Source: Actinomycetota bacterium (GTDB lineage Bacteria > Actinomycetota > Actinomycetes > Nanopelagicales > Nanopelagicaceae). Taken from it: a DNA stretch of 44,076 nt. A model generated the notes under the pieces. That model did not search any database, was not told the origin of the DNA, and saw only the letters and a program-made list of their open reading frames with translations. Location of the stretch: NCBI GenBank assembly GCA_026393015.1, contig JAPLBA010000063.1:1-44076 (forward strand). The letters run 5' to 3'. Shown here piece after piece: positions 8,829 through 16,512 of this stretch; within the stretch, counting starts at the first letter, position 1, and each line of letters opens with the position of its first letter. Made by a program: the position numbers and the translations under genes.

Positions 8829-8887
8829 GAGCGAGGGTGGTGACCCGGGCGTCGCCCCGCAGACCTCGGCGGGTGTTGACCAAAAAC

Positions 8888-8988
8888 CTTGATTATGGGT
8901 AATCCGACTTGTCGATGTACGACTCACGGTTGCGGGTCAGCGCCGGAATTTCACCGGACTTCCCCCATAAGCAGGGCTATTAAGTTGT
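8888..8988 (-). ncRNA. Cobalamin riboswitch aptamer
   Basis: The minus-strand RNA holds the conserved core of the cobalamin class. It runs from UUAAUAG, through GGGGAAGUCCGGUGAAAU and the UCCGG partner strand, to CUGACCCGCAACCGU and then the B12-box-like AAGUCGGAUUACCCA. Bases 8964-8969 and 8894-8899 can pair (UAUGGG with CCCAUA) as the closing stem. The peripheral region between the core and the B12 box is short. The aptamer is followed by a GC-rich linker (8829-8887) and an intrinsic terminator, so control by transcription termination is expected. It should shut off the ECF operon when the cell has enough B12. Confidence 0.92.
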
Positions 8989-8994
8989 GGGCAA

Positions 8995-9024
8995 AGCAGA
9001 CCACGCTGGGGCCTGGCTCGTCAA
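8995..9024 (-). promoter_or_regulatory. Putative promoter of the B12 leader
   Basis: On the minus strand TTGACG (9019-9024) and TCTGCT (8995-9000) are 18 nt apart. Transcription would start near 8988, just before the aptamer. The -10 is weak. Confidence 0.4.
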
Positions 9025-9060
9025 CTCCCCTCGCCGTACCGCTCATCTGGGAAGGGGGGC

Positions 9061-9066
9061 TATTCT
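9061..9066 (+). promoter_or_regulatory. -10 element of the aldo/keto reductase gene (leaderless)
   Basis: TATTCT ends 6 nt before the ATG at 9073, with no Shine-Dalgarno sequence. The promoter is back to back with the B12 leader promoter. Confidence 0.55.
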
Positions 9067-9072
9067 GCTCTT

Positions 9073-10074
9073 ATGGAACATCGTCGACTCGGCCGCTCAG
9101 GCATGTATGTATCCGAAATTTCTTACGGCAACTGGATCACTCACGGCAGTCAGGTAGAAGCCGAAGCGGCCGTTGCTTGTGTGAAGGAAGCACTCAACCT
9201 TGGTATCACCACATTTGATACAGCTGATGTGTATGCCGGCACTAGGGCCGAAGTGGTGCTGGCGACAGCGCTTAAAGGCGTGAAGCGGGAATCCTATGAA
9301 CTCTTTACGAAAACTTACTGGCCGATTGGCACTGGAAAGAACGACCGTGGCCTTTCGCGTAAACACATTATGGAAGCATGCGACGGATCTCTTCGACGTT
9401 TGAAGACAGATCACATTGACCTCTACCAAGCCCATCGCTTCGATTACGAAACGCCTTTGGAAGAAACCTTGCGCGCCTTTGATGATCTGATTCGTCAAGG
9501 AAAAGTCATTTACATCGGATTTAGCGAATGGAGTGCTTCTCAGATCAGCGATGCACTCACGATTGCACGCGATATGGGCTTCGACCGATTTGTTTCATCG
9601 CAGCCGCAGTACTCCATGCTCTGGCGAGTTCCAGAAAGTGAAGTAATTCCGCTTTGTATTGAAGAGGGGATTGGGCAAATCGTATGGTCTCCCATAGCCC
9701 AGGGCGTCTTGAGTGGAAAATATTTGCCAGGTAAGAAGGCGCCGGCTGGGTCGCGCGCCACCGACAAGAAGGGCGGCGCGAATATGATTTCGCGTTGGAT
9801 GACCGACGAAGTGCTTACTGCGGTTCAAAATCTTGCGCCAATCGCGAAAGAGTCTGGTTTAACTATGTCGCAACTCGCGATTGCTTGGGTATTGCAGAAC
9901 CCCAATGTTTCAAGTGCGATCGTCGGGGCATCAAGGCCAAAGCAATTGAGAGAGAATGTGAAAGCCGCAGGAGTAGTGCTTGAACCCGCTGTGATGAGGG
10001 CGATCGACCTCGCACTCGGCACTCTTCCTACTCGGGATGCCGCTTTGACGGTCAGCCCAAATCCCCGTCCTTAG
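9073..10074 (+). CDS. Aldo/keto reductase
   Basis: NADPH-dependent oxidoreductase with a TIM-barrel fold, 333 aa, in the Kv-beta/YghZ-like branch (start MEHRRLGRSGMYVSE). The catalytic tetrad is visible: Asp49 and Tyr54 in FDTADVY, Lys80 in LFTKTYW and His121 in YQAHR. The C-terminal cofactor segment SSAIVGASRPKQLREN binds the adenosine phosphate in this family. The physiological substrate cannot be read from the sequence. It stands alone between the divergent B12 operon and a convergent DUF3043 gene. Confidence 0.92.
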   Translation: MEHRRLGRSGMYVSEISYGNWITHGSQVEAEAAVACVKEALNLGITTFDTADVYAGTRAEVVLATALKGVKRESYELFTKTYWPIGTGKNDRGLSRKHIMEACDGSLRRLKTDHIDLYQAHRFDYETPLEETLRAFDDLIRQGKVIYIGFSEWSASQISDALTIARDMGFDRFVSSQPQYSMLWRVPESEVIPLCIEEGIGQIVWSPIAQGVLSGKYLPGKKAPAGSRATDKKGGANMISRWMTDEVLTAVQNLAPIAKESGLTMSQLAIAWVLQNPNVSSAIVGASRPKQLRENVKAAGVVLEPAVMRAIDLALGTLPTRDAALTVSPNPRP

Positions 10075-10113
10075 ATCGATCAGATGATCGATCGTTAGAT
10101 CATTTGTTAGATC
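10074..10113. repeat. GATC-rich palindromic cluster
   Basis: Six GATC sites lie within 40 bp between convergent genes. The first four form GATCGATC-AGAT-GATCGATC (10074-10093), which can fold into an 8-bp hairpin on either strand. No U-run follows, so it is a weak candidate for a shared terminator. Confidence 0.55.
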
Positions 10114-10631
10114 TTGGTACCCCTGGCGATCATTGCTGGTGGGGTGCGCAGTCGTCGAAGTTGCGTGGAGCGTAACCAGGCGTAAAGCGTGATGCCTTTG
10201 AGGGATGCGTCAGGGAAGCGTTCACTCGCTATTTTTTTGATCCGTCTGGCAAGTAGCGCGCCATCAACGATGACCCCTAGGAGTACCGCGTAGAGGAAGA
10301 GGCTGGCGTAGACCTGCATTGCACGAAACGATGAGAGCGCAAGCACAATCAAAACTACGGGTAAAAAGTATTCGCCCACGGAGCGGCGTGCATCGACCAT
10401 GTCGCGGGCTAACTTACGGACAGGACCTTTATCTCTCGGTGGCATGGCGCGCTCATCGCCGCGCAGGTATGCCGCGCGCTGTGCCATACGCTCGATCTTC
10501 GTTTGATCGCGGGCAGCTTTGCGCGCTTCCTTCGAGTTGGCAGGAGCAATTGAGCTCTTCTTGCGTTTGGCCTCGACTTCACTCCGCTTTGGCGTAGGGC
10601 GACCTTTGCCAGTGGGCATCTCTTCAGTCAT
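10107..10631 (-). CDS. DUF3043 membrane protein
   Basis: Uncharacterised actinobacterial family. The 174-aa protein has a highly charged N-terminal half (KGRPTPKRSEVEAKRKK, then RDKGPVRKLARDMVDARRS) and two hydrophobic segments near residues 90-110 and 113-132, followed by a basic C-terminus. The RDKGP block and the RD-VDAR block are the family hallmarks. GAAAGG lies 5 nt before the ATG as ribosome binding site. It lies 32 nt downstream of nadA on the same strand and is likely cotranscribed. Function is unknown; it probably sits in the cytoplasmic membrane with the charged part inside. Confidence 0.85.
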   Translation of the reverse strand: MTEEMPTGKGRPTPKRSEVEAKRKKSSIAPANSKEARKAARDQTKIERMAQRAAYLRGDERAMPPRDKGPVRKLARDMVDARRSVGEYFLPVVLIVLALSSFRAMQVYASLFLYAVLLGVIVDGALLARRIKKIASERFPDASLKGITLYAWLRSTQLRRLRTPPAMIARGTKI

Positions 10632-10663
10632 GTGGACCTTTCTTCGTCGCAGCGTGTGGGTGA

Positions 10664-11800
10664 TTAGGCAAGTGAGAGCATACGGTCAAGAGCAGTACGG
10701 GCCTCTTTCGAAGTGATGGGGTCTACCGTGATTTGATTGACGACGCGTCCCAGCACGAGTGCTTCCATCGCCCCTACGAGGTGGGGGAGATCGATCCGAT
10801 TCATGGTGGAGCAGTAACACACGCTCTTGTCGAGAAAATGGATGTTCTTATCTGGATTCGCATGAGCGAGGCGCTTCACCAAGTTGAGTTCGGTGCCAAT
10901 GGCCCATGAAGATCCTGAGGGAGCACCTTCGATAATTTTGATAATGCGTTCGGTAGAGCCCACGTAATCGGCGGCTTCGGCGACTTCGTATGGACATTCG
11001 GGATGTACCAAAATATTCACGTCCGGTATGCGGTCTCGTATTTCATTGACACTTGCCAATGTGAACCGGCCATGAACAGAGCAGTGACCCTTCCAAAGCA
11101 ACATCTTTGCTGCAGTAATCTCTGCGTCAGTTAAGCCACCCTGTGGTTTCCACGGATCAAATATTGCGCAGTCGTCGAGTGAGAATCCCATTTCGCGCAC
11201 TGCAGTATTGCGGCCCAAATGTTGATCCGGTAAAAAGAGTACTTTTTCGCCTCCATCAAAAGCCCACTTCAGTGCAGTCTTCGCATTTGATGAAGTGCAG
11301 ACAGTGCCGCCATTGCGACCAGTAAATGCCTTGATAGCGGCTGAAGAATTCATGTAGGTAACGGGAATGGTTTTCTCTGCAACATTTAATGCTTTCAGCG
11401 AATCCCACGCGTCTTCGACTTGTGCGTGTGTTGCCATATCTGCCATCGAACAACCTGCGGCCAGGTCGGGCAAAATCACTTTTTGCGAATCGCTCGTGAG
11501 AATGTCTGCGCTCTCTGCCATGAAGTGCACGCCGCAGAAAATAATGAATTCACTCTCGGGGCGTCCGGCGGCGGCTTGCGCAAGTTTGAATGAGTCTCCG
11601 GTGACATCTGCAAAGGCGATGACTTCGTCACGCTGATAGTGATGTCCCAAGATGTAAGCGCGCTCTCCAAGCGCTGCTCGCGCAATGTGAGCTCGCTCGA
11701 CTAGTTCGGCATCGCTTACTGGCGGCAAGTCGCCAGGGCAAGAAACGCCTCGTTCGCTTCTGAGGTCGATGCCGGCGCCGAGAAAGAGCAGATCTGCCAT
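10664..11800 (-). CDS. nadA: Quinolinate synthase A
   Basis: 4Fe-4S enzyme that condenses iminoaspartate and dihydroxyacetone phosphate to quinolinate in de novo NAD synthesis. The 378-aa protein has the family motifs: ILGHHYQRDEV near residue 50, FCGVHFMAESADIL with the first cluster Cys, GGTVCTSSNA with the second, and HPECPYEV with the third; VHGRFT is also present. The start was set at ATG 11800, where homology begins; the open frame continues upstream to 12088 but there it crosses the glycerate kinase gene and encodes nothing recognisable. nadB and nadC are not in the window. Confidence 0.95.
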   Translation of the reverse strand: MADLLFLGAGIDLRSERGVSCPGDLPPVSDAELVERAHIARAALGERAYILGHHYQRDEVIAFADVTGDSFKLAQAAAGRPESEFIIFCGVHFMAESADILTSDSQKVILPDLAAGCSMADMATHAQVEDAWDSLKALNVAEKTIPVTYMNSSAAIKAFTGRNGGTVCTSSNAKTALKWAFDGGEKVLFLPDQHLGRNTAVREMGFSLDDCAIFDPWKPQGGLTDAEITAAKMLLWKGHCSVHGRFTLASVNEIRDRIPDVNILVHPECPYEVAEAADYVGSTERIIKIIEGAPSGSSWAIGTELNLVKRLAHANPDKNIHFLDKSVCYCSTMNRIDLPHLVGAMEALVLGRVVNQITVDPITSKEARTALDRMLSLA

Positions 11801-11806
11801 TTGCTC

Positions 11807-11812
11807 ATCATG
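11807..11812 (-). promoter_or_regulatory. Possible -10 element of nadA
   Basis: CATGAT ends 6 nt before the chosen nadA ATG. It keeps only the A2 and T6 positions of the leaderless pattern seen elsewhere, so it is weak. It supports the start at 11800. Confidence 0.3.
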
Positions 11813-11872
11813 GCAGAAAATTGCAGGCATGCCAGAGTTGCATCGCAGCCAGGTCGCTGTGATGGTGGTGGC

Positions 11873-12970
11873 GTGAAGATTTTGGTGGCACCGGATTCGT
11901 ATGGAACCACAATGAGCGCTGGGGATGCGGCGGCGATCATCGCCTCGACGTGGGCGGCCGAAGCTCCCGGCGATGAAGTGCGTACCTTGCCGCTTTCTGA
12001 TGGCGGACCTGGTTTTCTTGATGTGCTTGCGGGTAGTGATGGCGTATGTGAACCCCTTGTTGTTCGCGATGCCAGGGGCAGCTCGCAACCGGTTCGGGTG
12101 CTCTTTCGGGATGGCAGCGCTTACGTGGAGAGCGCCGAAATTATAGGGCGCGGAAGTTACCCCGAGTCTTCTGATCTTGTGCGCACTGGAAGTAGTTACG
12201 GTGTCGGGGAAGCGATCCGCTTTGCGCTCTCACAATCACGTCGAGTAGTTCTCGGACTGGGTGGCACCGCGATTAATGATGGGGGCGCTGGTCTGCTGGC
12301 GGCGCTGGGGGCGACCGCCAATGTGCCGCTCGATCAGGGCGGAATGGGGCTATTAGGAATTGCTGGGCTCGATATTTCGCGGGCACTTGATGTGGTGGCT
12401 GGGTGCGAAATTGTGATAGCCACCGACGTCGATAACCCACTCACCGGTCCACAAGGCGCTACTGAAATGTATGGACCCCAAAAAGGCGCCACTCCAGCGG
12501 ATGTGCGTGAGTTGGAAGCATCTTTGTTGGCCTACCAGTCAGTGCTCATTGCAGCGGCAAGCCAAGAGTGCGTGGGTGCTGGTGCCGGCGCTGCAGGTGG
12601 GCTAGGCGCGGCCCTCATGGCCCTCGGCGGTCGACGGGTCTCCGGCATAGAAGAGGTAGCGCGCCACGTAAATCTCGCTGGCGCCGTGGAGTGGGCTGAC
12701 CTAGTGGTGACGGGCGAAGGCTCTTTCGACTGGCAATCGCTCCGCGGGAAGGTCGTTTCAGGTGTGGCCTTTCATGCCATGAGGCTGGGAAAGCCCACCA
12801 TCGTGTTGGCTGGGCAGGTCCACTGTGGTCGGCGCGAGTACACCGGTATCGGAATTGAATCGGCATATGCGATGGCTGAGACGCCGGTGGAGATCGCCGA
12901 TTCGATGGCCAACCCTCAGATTTCCCTTGCCGCCCTGACGAAGCGGGTTTCGAGGACTTGGAGTAGTTAA
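11873..12970 (+). CDS. Glycerate kinase, GarK/GlxK type
   Basis: Predicted to phosphorylate D-glycerate with ATP (type I glycerate kinase, PF02595). The 365-aa protein opens with KILVAPDSYGTTMSAGDAA and TLPLSDGGPGFLDVL, both family hallmarks, and continues with VLGLGGTAINDGGAG near residue 140 and TDVDNPLTGPQGA near 190. The start is the GTG at 11873 directly before the conserved strand; an upstream ATG at 11801 adds only a nonconserved stretch. It is transcribed divergently from nadA with 72 bp between them. A glycerate-kinase-like gene is recalled at the same position near erpA in mycobacteria (Rv2205c). Confidence 0.9.
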   Translation: MKILVAPDSYGTTMSAGDAAAIIASTWAAEAPGDEVRTLPLSDGGPGFLDVLAGSDGVCEPLVVRDARGSSQPVRVLFRDGSAYVESAEIIGRGSYPESSDLVRTGSSYGVGEAIRFALSQSRRVVLGLGGTAINDGGAGLLAALGATANVPLDQGGMGLLGIAGLDISRALDVVAGCEIVIATDVDNPLTGPQGATEMYGPQKGATPADVRELEASLLAYQSVLIAAASQECVGAGAGAAGGLGAALMALGGRRVSGIEEVARHVNLAGAVEWADLVVTGEGSFDWQSLRGKVVSGVAFHAMRLGKPTIVLAGQVHCGRREYTGIGIESAYAMAETPVEIADSMANPQISLAALTKRVSRTWSS

Positions 12971-12978
12971 GTAGCAGG

Positions 12979-12984
12979 TAGTAT
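12979..12984 (+). promoter_or_regulatory. Possible -10 element for erpA
   Basis: TAGTAT in the 79-nt gap would give a leader of about 60 nt. No convincing -35 was found. Unlike many neighbours, erpA has a clear ribosome binding site (GGGAGAG) before its ATG, so a leadered transcript fits. Confidence 0.3.
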
Positions 12985-13049
12985 GGAATTGAATCTTCAA
13001 GATAATTGTTGAATGAGACGTAGGGAAATGACGAGTAAGGGAGAGAGAT

Positions 13050-13436
13050 ATGTCCGAGGCAACGACTACTGATGTGAACCCTGATTTGGGCACTGAATCA
13101 ACCACTGAGTTGTTAGGTATCTTGCTCACGGATCACGCGGCCAGCAAAGTGGCTGGACTCCTTGAGCAAGAAGGCCGTACCGACCTTAGCCTTCGAATCT
13201 CCGTTCAACCTGGTGGATGTTCTGGCATGCGCTACCAACTCTATTTCGATGATCGCACGCTCGATGGCGATGTGGTCCGCGAATTTGGCGCTGTCAAGGT
13301 GGTTACTGACCGCATGAGCGCCCCTTACTTGATGGGTGCCTCTATCGATCATGTCGACACCATTGAGAAGCAAGGCTTCACAATTGATAATCCAAACGCT
13401 CAAGGCAGTTGCGCCTGCGGAGATTCCTTCCACTAA
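13050..13436 (+). CDS. erpA: HesB/IscA-type iron-sulfur insertion protein
   Basis: A-type carrier that passes Fe-S clusters to apoproteins. The 128-aa protein has the three conserved cysteines, Cys57 in GGCSGMRY and Cys121/Cys123 in GSCACGDSF. The N-terminal 20 residues are an acidic, Ser/Thr-rich extension, as in other actinobacterial ErpA proteins. Possible clients in this window are the Rieske protein and quinolinate synthase. It lies 18 nt upstream of adoK on the same strand, with which it is probably cotranscribed. Confidence 0.93.
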   Translation: MSEATTTDVNPDLGTESTTELLGILLTDHAASKVAGLLEQEGRTDLSLRISVQPGGCSGMRYQLYFDDRTLDGDVVREFGAVKVVTDRMSAPYLMGASIDHVDTIEKQGFTIDNPNAQGSCACGDSFH

Positions 13437-13454
13437 TGGAGTAACTTCCTGCTG

Positions 13455-14444
13455 GTGAAGATTGCGGTTGCAGGATCAGTAGCAACTGACCACCTCATGA
13501 CCTTTCCGGGTCGTTTTCGTGACTCCTTTGTTGAAGGCTCACTCGATAGCATCTCCCTCTCTTTCCTGGTCGATGGTCTGGTAGTGCGACGAGGTGGATG
13601 TGCCGCCAATATTGCGTTTGGGCTAGGAGCCCTCGGCCTTGAGCCCATCTTGGTGGCGGCAGTTGGAATTGATTTCGCTGATTACAACTCTTGGCTCACC
13701 AGACATAACGTCAATACCGAACACGTACTTACCTCCCAGGAAGCGCACACTGCGCGTTTTCTCTGCACCACTGATGTGGAGTTAAATCAGATCGCCTCGT
13801 TCTATCCGGGTGCGATGAGCGAAGCACGGATGATTGAACTTGGAGTCGTTCATGCAGCGGCAGGTGGTTTGGATATGGTGATCATTACGCCAGATGACCC
13901 GGACGCCATGCTTAATCACACGGCCGCCGCTCGCAGCCTAGGAATTCCATTTGCCGCTGACCCTTCGCAACAGATGGCCCGCATGGATGGCGAACAAATT
14001 AAACGATTGATTGATGGTGCGGAGTACCTCTTCACGAACGAATATGAAAAGGCGTTGACGGAGCAAAAGACTGGGTGGAGTAGCGACGAAGTACTAGAAC
14101 GAGTAAAGGTGCGGATCACCACGCACGGAGCTAAAGGTTGCGTTATTGAGCGTAGAGGGACTCCCGCGCTTACGGTTCCAGTTGCAAAAGAGCATTCTAA
14201 AATTGATCCCACCGGCGTGGGGGATGCCTTCCGATCAGGATTCTTGGCAGCTCTAGCCTGGGGCTTGGGTGATGAACGTTGCGCACAAGTCGGCGCAATG
14301 ATCGCCACATACGTTCTCGAGTATCAAGGAACACAGGAATATCGATTCACTGATCGTGAATTTATTTTGCGGCTTCGCGATTCATTTGGAGATGCTGCAG
14401 CTGATGAAATTGCTCCACATTTGCACTCGCCGTTTGGCAACTAA
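13455..14444 (+). CDS. adoK: Adenosine kinase, PfkB family
   Basis: Predicted to phosphorylate adenosine to AMP for purine salvage. The 329-aa PfkB-fold protein closely follows mycobacterial AdoK (Rv2202c), with AVAGSVATDHLMTFPGRF at the N-terminus, SLSFLVDGLV, IASFYPGAMSEAR, FAADPSQQMAR and the C-terminal catalytic loop DPTGVGDAFRSGF with the catalytic Asp near residue 256. The start is GTG 13455. A generic sugar kinase is the fallback call, but the whole-length resemblance to AdoK is strong. It ends one base before the convergent tusA gene. Confidence 0.88.
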   Translation: MKIAVAGSVATDHLMTFPGRFRDSFVEGSLDSISLSFLVDGLVVRRGGCAANIAFGLGALGLEPILVAAVGIDFADYNSWLTRHNVNTEHVLTSQEAHTARFLCTTDVELNQIASFYPGAMSEARMIELGVVHAAAGGLDMVIITPDDPDAMLNHTAAARSLGIPFAADPSQQMARMDGEQIKRLIDGAEYLFTNEYEKALTEQKTGWSSDEVLERVKVRITTHGAKGCVIERRGTPALTVPVAKEHSKIDPTGVGDAFRSGFLAALAWGLGDERCAQVGAMIATYVLEYQGTQEYRFTDREFILRLRDSFGDAAADEIAPHLHSPFGN

Positions 14445-14445
14445 T

Positions 14446-14715
14446 TCAAAACCCTTCCGGTAATCCGTTCGTTAAGTCTTGAGTTGTTTCTCTGCGCACC
14501 AAGAAACGTTTCCCATTCCCACTCTCTTCTTCGGTGAGAAAAGTGTGTCCCGTCATGCGCGCCCAGGCATGTACATCGGGCCCGGCTGCCGGATCATCAG
14601 ATGTCATGGCAATCGTTTCTCCGATGGGGATCTCCAAAATTCGGCGAGCTAGTGCGAGTACGGGAAGCGGACAACGCAGCCCGGAAGTATCAATTTCTAG
14701 CGCAGGGATACTCAT
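14446..14715 (-). CDS. TusA-family sulfur carrier
   Basis: Small sulfurtransferase-like protein of 89 aa with the TusA signature CPLP at residues 15-18 (GLRCPLPVLALARRI) and a compact alpha/beta fold. The cysteine can carry a persulfide. Its ATG overlaps the stop of the upstream cysteine-desulfurase-like gene as ATGA. In several actinobacteria the two are recalled as one fused protein; here they are separate but coupled. The receiver of the sulfur is unknown. Confidence 0.9.
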   Translation of the reverse strand: MSIPALEIDTSGLRCPLPVLALARRILEIPIGETIAMTSDDPAAGPDVHAWARMTGHTFLTEEESGNGKRFLVRRETTQDLTNGLPEGF

Positions 14716-15698
14716 GCTTGTCGTACTCCTTCAACGATGCGGGGCAGGACTTCCATAAAGCGAGCCAAGGAATCGGCGGGTTCGTCGTAGGGGATTATTA
14801 GCCGGACGTTTCCATGGGTGAGGCGACCTGTTGCCACCAACACGTGACTTGGTTCAAGATTCGTTGACATGCAGGCTGAGCCCGATGCCACTTCAAAGCC
14901 TTCTTTGGCAAAAGCGCGCACAAGTTCCTCCCCTTGTGCATAAAGCACAGAAAAAGTAATGATGTGGGCGATGCCCGCTGGATCGCCAGCCACATCGATA
15001 TGAGCGACCTCTGCACATTTGGCGCGTAGATCACGATTGAATGTGGAGATTCTTTCGTAATGCTTCTTGGCCAAAGACTCATAGGTTTTCAGAGCGGCTG
15101 CTGCTTCCACAATTAATCGCTCATCAACATGTACCTGTCCGTAGCGAGGCGAGAGCGTGGGAAGCGGGTCACTCCAACGTGTGCGCGATTTGATCGCCAG
15201 TATCCCCAACGTGGGACCGCCAAAGGCGCGCGCATCGATCGAGGCGATGTCCCACCCTGTGGGAGTCGGCAAGACTCCAAGGCCATAGCTCAAGTCACTA
15301 TGAAGCAGGCCTTCGCTCTGGTGAATGCGGGCCGCCCAGGAATCAATCTCCTGGATACTCCCGATCTCGCCGTTGACCCAGCCAAGAGAGTAGGTACTCG
15401 CCACAATGGCACGTTCCAGTAGGTGCCCGCTGGGGGAGACGGACAAGGTTTCGCTCGCCTGGGCCAGGAGTTCAGCGCGCTCAATAGCGCTCACTTGCCG
15501 GGGGCCGGTGGGCAGACCAGCTATGGCGAGAGTATGGGCGAGCGGCCCATCTCCCACAAAGTAGAGCTCTTGCGGGGATATGCCGAGGTGGGTGGCGATT
15601 TCCTGGCAGGCCAGTCCCAGCGAGGGAGTCGCTGTGGAGAGGCTCTGCGCATTCGCGAGATTCCCGCCTAACGTAAAACGACCTGGCGTGGCATTCAT
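14712..15698 (-). CDS. Degenerate cysteine-desulfurase-like protein without PLP lysine
   Basis: Class V aminotransferase fold of the IscS/SufS type, 328 aa. The PLP-binding block that normally reads Ser-x-His-Lys-x-Gly-Gly-Pro is here IDARAFGGP (residues 154-162), with Ala158 where the Schiff-base lysine belongs and Arg157 for the His. The usual SGxTE phosphate loop reads VGDGPLAH and the stacking His is Arg (AIERAEL). In contrast the cofactor Asp (Asp135) and the active-site cysteine loop ASGSACMS (Cys276) are kept, as is the C-terminal SHVLxATG block. Classical desulfurase chemistry is unlikely; a sulfur relay or scaffold role with the coupled TusA gene is inference. The start at ATG 15698 is supported by a TAGCGT box 7 nt upstream. 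Confidence 0.8.
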   Translation of the reverse strand: MNATPGRFTLGGNLANAQSLSTATPSLGLACQEIATHLGISPQELYFVGDGPLAHTLAIAGLPTGPRQVSAIERAELLAQASETLSVSPSGHLLERAIVASTYSLGWVNGEIGSIQEIDSWAARIHQSEGLLHSDLSYGLGVLPTPTGWDIASIDARAFGGPTLGILAIKSRTRWSDPLPTLSPRYGQVHVDERLIVEAAAALKTYESLAKKHYERISTFNRDLRAKCAEVAHIDVAGDPAGIAHIITFSVLYAQGEELVRAFAKEGFEVASGSACMSTNLEPSHVLVATGRLTHGNVRLIIPYDEPADSLARFMEVLPRIVEGVRQA

Positions 15699-15705
15699 GT
15701 GAGCC

Positions 15706-15711
15706 ACGCTA
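15706..15711 (-). promoter_or_regulatory. -10 element of the desulfurase-like/tusA operon (leaderless)
   Basis: TAGCGT ends 7 nt before ATG 15698 and decides this start over the upstream frame that reaches 15722. Confidence 0.5.
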
Positions 15712-15747
15712 CTCCGAACCACCGCGCCATGTGTACGCGTGAACCAC

Positions 15748-15753
15748 TATCAT
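15748..15753 (+). promoter_or_regulatory. -10 element of ctaC (leaderless)
   Basis: TATCAT ends 6 nt before GTG 15760. This moves the start downstream of the in-frame GTG at 15739, which would place the promoter inside the gene. Confidence 0.6.
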
Positions 15754-15759
15754 TTGAGC

Positions 15760-16512
15760 GTGAGAAACCATCCGCGCTTGGTTGCAATATTCCTTGCCGC
15801 CCCACTCTTGGTCTTCGTAGCTGGATGCTCGGCCTCTAAGCTCCCTCGCCTCGGTTTACCCGAGCCAGTGACGGATAACGGTCATCGCACATTGGCTTTA
15901 TGGCAAGGCTCCTGGGTAGCGGCTTTGATCGTGGGTGCTTTTGTATGGGGGCTTATCGTCTGGGCGGTCATTTTCCACCGTCGTCGAGGAAACCGTATTC
16001 CTGCGCAGACCAAGTACAACTTACCCATTGAAATTCTCTATACGATTGTTCCTTTTTTGATTGTTGCAGTGCTCTTCTACTTCACAGCTCGTGATGAATC
16101 TGTGATCACCAAGATTTCGCCAAAAGGCAGTGCTGTACATGTGATTCACGTCAACGGAATCCGTTGGTCGTGGCAATTCACCTACGAAGATTTGCCGGCA
16201 AATACCGTGGTCACCGGAACGCCAGAGCATGCACCCACCCTCTACTTGCCGCAAGGTGAGCGCGTCCGTTTCGATCTCACCACAACAGACGTTAACCACT
16301 CTTTCTGGGTCCCTGCATTTATGATGAAAATGGATTTGATCGCAGGACGTACGAACCAATTCGAAGTCACTCCAGAAAAATTAGGAACGTATGCTGGAAA
16401 GTGCGCTGAACTTTGTGGACGCGATCACTCGCTGATGCTTTTCAAGGTGAAAGTTGTGCCAGCTGCGGAGTACAAGCAAATCGTTAACACGTTGAAGGGG
16501 AGTGCGGCATGA
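15760..16512 (+). CDS. ctaC: Cytochrome c oxidase subunit II
   Basis: CuA-bearing subunit of the aa3-type terminal oxidase, 250 aa. It begins with a lipoprotein signal peptide ending in the lipobox VAGC near residue 23, followed by two membrane helices and the periplasm-facing cupredoxin domain. The CuA ligands are visible in DVNHSFWVP and [12 protein letters not shown] (Cys-x3-Cys-x3-His). It lacks a fused cytochrome c domain. It is the first gene of the ctaC-ctaD-ctaF operon and its stop overlaps the ctaD ATG. The start GTG 15760 follows a leaderless promoter and gives a standard signal peptide. Confidence 0.95.
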   Translation: MRNHPRLVAIFLAAPLLVFVAGCSASKLPRLGLPEPVTDNGHRTLALWQGSWVAALIVGAFVWGLIVWAVIFHRRRGNRIPAQTKYNLPIEILYTIVPFLIVAVLFYFTARDESVITKISPKGSAVHVIHVNGIRWSWQFTYEDLPANTVVTGTPEHAPTLYLPQGERVRFDLTTTDVNHSFWVPAFMMKMDLIAGRTNQFEVTPEKLGTYAGKCAELCGRDHSLMLFKVKVVPAAEYKQIVNTLKGSAA

